Notes under the pieces: generated by a model
The model's database searches: none
Seen by the model: the letters and a program-made list of their open reading frames with translations, nothing else
What the model was told of the DNA's origin: nothing
Translations under genes and position numbers: made by a program
Shown here: positions 19,001-23,598 of the stretch, in pieces
Layout: each line of letters begins with the position of its first letter
How positions within the stretch are numbered: position 1 is the stretch's first letter
DNA from: Stramenopiles sp. TOSAG23-3
Taxonomy: Eukaryota > Sar
Length of the DNA: 23,598 nt
Assembly: GCA_900128585.1 (NCBI GenBank)
Contig: LT642310.1
Span: forward strand, 544 to 24,141
Reading direction: 5' to 3'

Positions 19001-22000
19001 CGGCGCTGTTTTGGCAGACTACGCTTTTTACGAATCCGGCGCGGTTTAAGAGTTCTGCATGGTCTATCAAGGGGGTTTATAGTGCGACGGCACGTTTTAC
19101 GGATGCTTCAAGCTGTCAAAATCATTCAATTTTCAGTAAGGAAATATTTGAAAAGTATGAGCCTCCATTGGAGAAAAGTAAGAGCTGCGTTATTTGTACA
19201 AGCGCTGTGGAGAGGTATGAGGCTAAGACAATCTCGTGAAGACATTGTAGAATATCTAGCTGTAAAACGAGATGATCGTGCGAAAATAATTGCTATCGTA
19301 AAACTACAGGGGGCATGGAAAACATGCTTAATAAAACGCAAATACCGCCAAATTGTCGAGTGCGTTTCATGCATAAACAGGTTTTTCCAGACTACCCGTC
19401 TTCGTCGAAGATTTATGAAGATTCTCTCCGCCTCCAGGCTAATTCAGCGTGTTGTAAGAGGCATGATTACTCGATTTAGAATTCGAAAAATGAAAACTAT
19501 TTATGAAGTTGCAGATGAATTATGGAGGCTTCAGGTATTGCGCGAGCGTGAAGCCTTGGATCTTTTAAAATACCAGAACATCACTCTCAACGAGTATGAA
19601 AATCTTGAGTTAACGCAGCGTTCGCCATTACCATGCTATTGTGTAAATATCGACACGCACACAGATAGCTCAGAAGCTTATCCAAGTGGGTGGATAAAAA
19701 ACTACCACTTATTTTTATCTAGTTTGCTTTCTGCCAACAGGCGCCCCATGCAAATATGTGTTGGAAACAGTCATACATTATGTCTAGATACTGTTGGGGA
19801 TATGTACTCCTGGGGATGGGGTGATAGAGGTCAGCTAGGTCATAATCAATACAAAAACGAATATGCTGCTCGTAAAGTCGCATCATTTTTGAACACAACT
19901 GACCGGTCTGCTTGGCAAGGTCAAAAATTGTCACCTCTGAGAGTATTATCAACTCAGGTGGCAATTAAACAAATGGCTTGTGGGGATGATCACAGCGTCG
20001 TTTTGTCTCGAGAAGGGGTTGTATTTTCGTGGGGATCTAATCGTAGGGGGCAACTTGGGCTTGGTGTTGCTTCTAATAGCGTCGCTTCACCAACACGTGT
20101 ACACTCATTAAGAACACGGATTGGAGAGGTATCATGCGGTGCGCAACATACTGTCACTCTTACACTATCAGGTAATGTTTATGTGTGGGGTAAAGGGGAA
20201 CAACTTGGCCTAGGTGTGTGTTGTCCAAATGCAGGTGACAAAAACTTACCTCAAAGCTTAAAGTCACTGAAACGCTTTAGGATACGGCATATTTCTTGTG
20301 GATTATTTAGTACATTGGTTCTGGCACACAAAGGTGATATTTATAGTTGGGGAATTGGAAAGTGGGGGCAATTGGGCCATGGGAATTTTAAAGATCGTTT
20401 TGTACCCTGCCTGATTCGTCACCTGAAAGAAGATAGCCCAGATTACGAAAAATTTGAGAGTTTGTCTTGCGGAGCCCGCCATTGCGTCGCGGCATCATCC
20501 AAAGGGCGCGTTTATACTTGGGGCTGGAACTGCAACGGGCAACTTGGTCATGGGCATAAACATAATATTAATCTCCCCACTATGGTGATATCGCTCGAAA
20601 AAGAAAGCATCTCTCAAGTGGGTGCGGGATGGCGGCACACAGTAGTTTTGTCAAAGAGTTCAGAAAAACTGTACATTTGGGGGATCTGCAGTTTTAACAA
20701 AAATAACAAGAAAAAAGCTCATTGCAAAAACGACAAAATGTTAAATGAAAGCACAGTTCCGCTTGCAATCCCATGGAACCAGGGAAGCTATTGCACCATA
20801 AAATCAGTTACAGTTGCATGGAGCCGAATGTTAAGTGTGACATATGTCAACTGCACCCGTAACGAATCAAAATCTGGAACACATTTCACACTTTTACGGC
20901 AAATAGAAGATACCCCCGAAAAAAAGACAGGTGGTTGTAGCAAAGGTATTTTGTCTACATCCGGAAACGCATTTATCTCGCAACAAGAGAAATACAAACA
21001 AAATAGAAGACGTCATTTTACTAGAACTGAAAAGTTTTTAAGAAAAGATTTAAAAAATCTGTCTGTTGCACAACTATGGGATTTAGTTTTGGATATGCAA
21101 GATACCGTCCCCCATAAAATGAAATTAATTAAGACGGGCACTTCAAAAATGCATCACACAGACTACATTTTTAAACACAAGTCTAATGATGAGCGCACCA
21201 ACACATTTAGAGTTGAGGGTATGGGCTGGAACAAAATCAGTTCTGGGGTAAATCTAGCAGGTCGCGCAAAAGAACGTGCTTGGAAACAAGTTTTTACCGC
21301 TAACGGCAATTCACGAACTCAAAATGCAAAAATCCAAACAAGAAATTATACAAATGTAACTGACTTAATAAAATTTGGCGACCATGGGAGTAACGAATCA
21401 AAAAGCACTGATCAAAAAATCAAACTTCAAAATGCTGGAGATGTAAATATGCCCACCCGGAAAGCAGGGAAAGGCTGGCGTCGTGGGCGGAATCAGCGTG
21501 AGGGATTTATAGCAGAGGGTAGAATGTTAGAATATTTTTCTCCAGAGGAACTTGTAGCAACTTCAAACGAAGATTTATCTCTTGGAGATGTTGTTGCTAT
21601 GAGAATCGCAAGGGGTGTACCTCCATCTCTGCCAAAATATTATAGAAGACTTCAGAAAAACGATCTTAATGCAAAGGCTGTTGGTTCAACATCTTTAATG
21701 TCACAGAAACATCGGCAGCTTCAGTTGCTCAACTCCGCTGGCACGGTTAGAGGGCTTATCGGTACTGGAAGGGACTATTTCCAGAAAGGAAAACACAGAC
21801 GGGATCTTCACATAAAAACACTAGGCAAGTTTTCGCGGAAAACGCAAAACGCCATGAACAAAAAGAGGGATATTGTCGATGTTTTCAGATCTCAATCCCA
21901 AGTAAAATCGTCAGCAGATTCTTCTTCAGAAATGATTGCTGGTACCTATCAGAAAAGTGCCTTTTCGGGAGTGCCTGACTGGTCAGGTCGTAGAAGTAGC

Positions 22001-22324
22001 GCAACCGTTAAAATCAGGCAACAAATAAGCGATGATATTTTAAAAAAAGACAATGGGAAGGACGATTACGCGTCACATTTTTTTTCAAGTGAACATGTTC
22101 CATATGGAAATGTTGTCGACACAAGTGATTCTCGTAACCCTACTACGGAAAAGAAGGGCAATAAGAGGGGTCCCTCATACTCTCAGTTAAGGAACGAAGT
22201 AGAATGCTTGCGGTTGAAGCTGAAAGAAAAAACTTCGTTGGATGCTTTTGGGGACGATACAACGACAAACGTGCGAACAAGGGCTCGTTCTGATGCGCGG
22301 AAAATATTAGAGGGTGATGTATGA
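16052..22324 (+). CDS. Myosin heavy chain with IQ array and C-terminal RCC1 propeller
   Basis: An actin motor of unusual build, 2090 residues from the ATG at 16052 (good context, CCCATGG). Positions count from that Met. An SH3-like N-domain (about 34-105) precedes the motor (about 116-883): P-loop GESGAGKT 220-227, switch I NNNSSRFGK 302-310, switch II DIFGFE 553-558, actin-binding segment PRFVRCIKSN 763-772, and SH1 region QLQYLGVLDSVRIRHDGY 788-805. Loop 1 is expanded by about 35 residues (about 242-280) with an RRRSAS motif that resembles a basophilic kinase site. About ten IQ-like motifs span 900-1150, a long lever arm for calmodulin-like light chains. Six RCC1 repeats (WGxxxxGQLGxG type) plus a closing strand fill about 1233-1598. 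The 490-residue tail is basic and mostly disordered, with a short coiled coil near 2040-2060. All nucleotide-binding elements are intact, so it should be an active ATPase. No intron is seen. Confidence 0.95.
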   Translation: MATKRTSKASKTGTLRKEHKVSLPNTMNTEYFQPGVKVWLENPYDEGTSAYRINHLSNSISTRPMYVPAIITEKLKHDSTVAVLTEWNPRLKVELAIESVWPMNDKGVSVDDMVDYTHLHEPAILSNIQARYNDKQIYTKAGEILIAMNPYQLVLDKQGIAIYDHYYMDLYREGGNVAMLNSMGHLQNRNDRPPHIFETANDAYRRIISDHKSQSIIISGESGAGKTETTKQIMQYVANLSSINSTGQSAPTDIASSRRRSASNRDSANAMNNSLEVPLIEKQLLQSNPILESFGNAKTLRNNNSSRFGKYMRIFFDRAGRIIGGSIKHFLLEKSRVSDQLQGERSYHFFYQLCRGVKGDLRKSLFLDSPESFDFLSKSGSHEITNSCMGGANSSDEADFYAVNEALSVIGLDENRIMQIYKIVSIVLHLGNLEFVEADDSHSLSGMSVSGVISSKKKNLEAVSELLGIDEKIIMESVTTKQTKAGGQVLISKIDKREASGAVSSLAKALYARLFSYIVKAINAGIKKTVTSELRTANDFDTNPKFVFLGLLDIFGFEVFTEGNGFEQLLINYANERLHNLFIKHVFRLEEVKFKQEGIDYSSVSFTDNQTVIDLIAKKPSGIFHQLCDACLFGKMSDETILEKMAQKFAKLKPSKSGINPASLFSLAHIRKRGCFIINHSANDVTYSIEGFSTKNKDFLKPQIQIILSEMSNLSVVKEIFEKDISKSTAATRSTLSGANVMLSLRFEENITKLIGLIEETIPRFVRCIKSNEYKRPFFFDTAKVYNQLQYLGVLDSVRIRHDGYSYQKRYRDFFEHFVIVIPAPKAQREFQLIQPAGADYRALSLKVMDIYWRWGKEYSENKSIFDIKRKPYYIQFGNTKLFMRKELSQALETLREIRLRKIEDAAVKIQASYRMHYISYKLEKVYSCTGKIQAAFRGIHYRKKWMKRKHAILEIQKWMKTILSRRLWVKQKKSVLKLQAYIRRCFGRLRFLRIRRGLRVLHGLSRGFIVRRHVLRMLQAVKIIQFSVRKYLKSMSLHWRKVRAALFVQALWRGMRLRQSREDIVEYLAVKRDDRAKIIAIVKLQGAWKTCLIKRKYRQIVECVSCINRFFQTTRLRRRFMKILSASRLIQRVVRGMITRFRIRKMKTIYEVADELWRLQVLREREALDLLKYQNITLNEYENLELTQRSPLPCYCVNIDTHTDSSEAYPSGWIKNYHLFLSSLLSANRRPMQICVGNSHTLCLDTVGDMYSWGWGDRGQLGHNQYKNEYAARKVASFLNTTDRSAWQGQKLSPLRVLSTQVAIKQMACGDDHSVVLSREGVVFSWGSNRRGQLGLGVASNSVASPTRVHSLRTRIGEVSCGAQHTVTLTLSGNVYVWGKGEQLGLGVCCPNAGDKNLPQSLKSLKRFRIRHISCGLFSTLVLAHKGDIYSWGIGKWGQLGHGNFKDRFVPCLIRHLKEDSPDYEKFESLSCGARHCVAASSKGRVYTWGWNCNGQLGHGHKHNINLPTMVISLEKESISQVGAGWRHTVVLSKSSEKLYIWGICSFNKNNKKKAHCKNDKMLNESTVPLAIPWNQGSYCTIKSVTVAWSRMLSVTYVNCTRNESKSGTHFTLLRQIEDTPEKKTGGCSKGILSTSGNAFISQQEKYKQNRRRHFTRTEKFLRKDLKNLSVAQLWDLVLDMQDTVPHKMKLIKTGTSKMHHTDYIFKHKSNDERTNTFRVEGMGWNKISSGVNLAGRAKERAWKQVFTANGNSRTQNAKIQTRNYTNVTDLIKFGDHGSNESKSTDQKIKLQNAGDVNMPTRKAGKGWRRGRNQREGFIAEGRMLEYFSPEELVATSNEDLSLGDVVAMRIARGVPPSLPKYYRRLQKNDLNAKAVGSTSLMSQKHRQLQLLNSAGTVRGLIGTGRDYFQKGKHRRDLHIKTLGKFSRKTQNAMNKKRDIVDVFRSQSQVKSSADSSSEMIAGTYQKSAFSGVPDWSGRRSSATVKIRQQISDDILKKDNGKDDYASHFFSSEHVPYGNVVDTSDSRNPTTEKKGNKRGPSYSQLRNEVECLRLKLKEKTSLDAFGDDTTTNVRTRARSDARKILEGDV

Positions 22325-23598
22325 GCAGTGTCAGATGTTGGCAACTACTATAGCGACCAAGCACACCCCGTTTCAACTCTCTTCGGATCTAAGTCTTACA
22401 AAAACAATGTATTAAAACAGAGTGTGAGTATGAATTATGTCTGAACGTTGAGAGAAGGAAGTAGTTCGCATATAGTCATACCCAGTAAATTATCTGAACT
22501 TGGTCTCTGATCTCGTGCGAATAATATACGAGTACCGAAGATGGCCCCACTAGGAAGGATTTTAAAGTTTTCACCTAATGTCCAGCCGATCCAATAAAAC
22601 ATTCAGAACGGCTGCATGTTCACACAGGTAAGAGTTGTTGGCAGACACCAACTGGGAAGAATGTTTGATATGCGAATCTACATGTGTAAAGTTAGGTTAA
22701 CAATTGAAGTATTTTAGGTGTGTACTTTTGAACTATCTTGTCCCACCACGGCTGCGCTCGCTGTCCTCCTTCGCTTTTTTGAGTACCGTTAAATAATTAT
22801 TTTTTCGTTTTAAAATGTTCATCTCAGTTCCCCTTGCTATCTTTTTATTGTTGTATTTTATCTAATGTTATGTCTCTGTTACATCAGACGCCCGGTTAGC
22901 TGTGAGATCGACCTCCTAGAGGGAAGGGCTTGAGTTCGTATACGTTGTGCACAGTCGATTATAATACTAAAAAAACACGGTGGGAAGACGATGGTGCAGC
23001 GTTTTATTCAGTCAGGAAAAGAATTAAAATATGTTCAGGTATTGTATGTACACATTTTTAATTTAGAGAGGGGGAAGGTAATTATAGAGTATCAATAAGC
23101 TACATGGCGGACATCTAAAAAACAATAGTCACTGTCTCAAACAATTTTATGATAGTTTGAATGATGAATACCAGAAGTTTTATTCTCTTTTTTCTTTTCT
23201 TTTTTGACTTAGATACTATATAATTTGTTTTTTCAATAAGCTACATGAAATTCGATTGGAATTGCTGTTAATGGGTATAATTGAAACCATTAATAAAGGG
23301 GTGGGTCGTTTTAAGGTCTTCCGCAATTTGATACTATATTAACTCTATCTATTACAAATTTATTTAACTTGTAAGTACTTAACTCTCAATTATGATTAAC
23401 AATCTCTCCCCATCACAGTATCTATCTATACAAATTAGTACATAAAATAGTTTCTTCCTATGAAAATAAATTACACTATAAGGAGAAAAAAGAAGCAATA
23501 ATTCATATGAGAAGATGGGAATCATATTTTCATACTATTATGTATACATATTGTATTAGTGCCAATTAGGATATAATTAATAAAAATCATGGCTCGTT
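22325..23598. other. AT-rich spacer at right edge
   Basis: Downstream of the myosin gene. An AATAAA at about 22596 is a possible but distant polyadenylation signal. No RNA gene or protein-like frame is supported. The only clear structure is the 126-bp insert at 23107-23232. Confidence 0.6.
23092..23247 (+). mobile_element. 126-bp insert with 15-bp direct repeats
   Basis: TCAATAAGCTACATG occurs exactly at 23092-23106 and 23233-23247. The 126 bases between end in ATACTATATAATTTGTTTTT, the same right end as the 24-bp and 62-bp inserts. A 15-base exact repeat of mixed composition at this spacing is unlikely by chance, so this is the best-supported member of the family. It has no coding frame, and its left 100 bases are C/T-rich and not clearly shared with other copies. 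Confidence 0.78.

Noticed and set aside
22880-22935. tRNA-like stretch (GGTTAGCT and GAGTTCG words)
   Set aside because: The acceptor, D and T stems do not pair and the spacing does not fit a tRNA cloverleaf.
23589-23598. ATGGCTCGTT at the right edge as a gene start
   Set aside because: Only three codons are visible, so no coding claim can be supported.

Overview
This window is nuclear DNA from a microbial eukaryote that probably builds motile cilia. Four large genes are open over 1.4-6.3 kb with no visible introns, use the standard genetic code, and are separated by long AT-rich, repeat-laden spacers. All four products are eukaryote-specific: a COPII coat subunit (SEC31), a regulator of the Mon1-Ccz1 Rab7 exchange factor (RMC1/Mic1), an axonemal microtubule inner protein (MNS1) and a myosin whose tail carries RCC1 repeats. 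I cannot name the lineage. An intron-poor flagellated protist, perhaps from the stramenopile/alveolate assemblage, is a guess.

Layout. 1-1000 holds a C14 run, one copy of a small dispersed repeat, and a two-part reading frame (470-736 and 743-1000) split by one in-frame TAG. 1001-3766 is AT-rich spacer with short repeats. 3767-6730 (+) is SEC31. 6731-9205 is repeat-rich: a short 5'-truncated retro-insert, a nested inverted repeat, and a 0.9-kb element with terminal inverted repeats and a 7-bp target duplication. 9206-11485 (+) is RMC1. 11486-12671 has coding-like but broken frames. 12672-14101 (-) is MNS1, convergent with RMC1, with one frameshift just before its conserved C-terminus. 14102-16051 is the spacer between the divergent MNS1 and myosin genes. 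16052-22324 (+) encodes a 2090-residue myosin: SH3-like N-domain, full motor, about ten IQ motifs, a complete RCC1 propeller and a long basic tail. 22325-23598 is AT-rich spacer with another retro-insert.

How they fit together. SEC31 (ER export) and RMC1 (late endosome/autophagy) serve the endomembrane system, MNS1 serves the axoneme and the myosin serves actin. There is no operon-like arrangement. The most notable items are the myosin-IQ-RCC1 fusion, the MNS1 frameshift with its intact C-terminus in the next frame, and a family of tiny 3'-anchored inserts (24, 62 and 126 bp) flanked by 12-15-bp direct repeats, which looks like target-primed retrotransposition of an unidentified RNA ending in a U-run.
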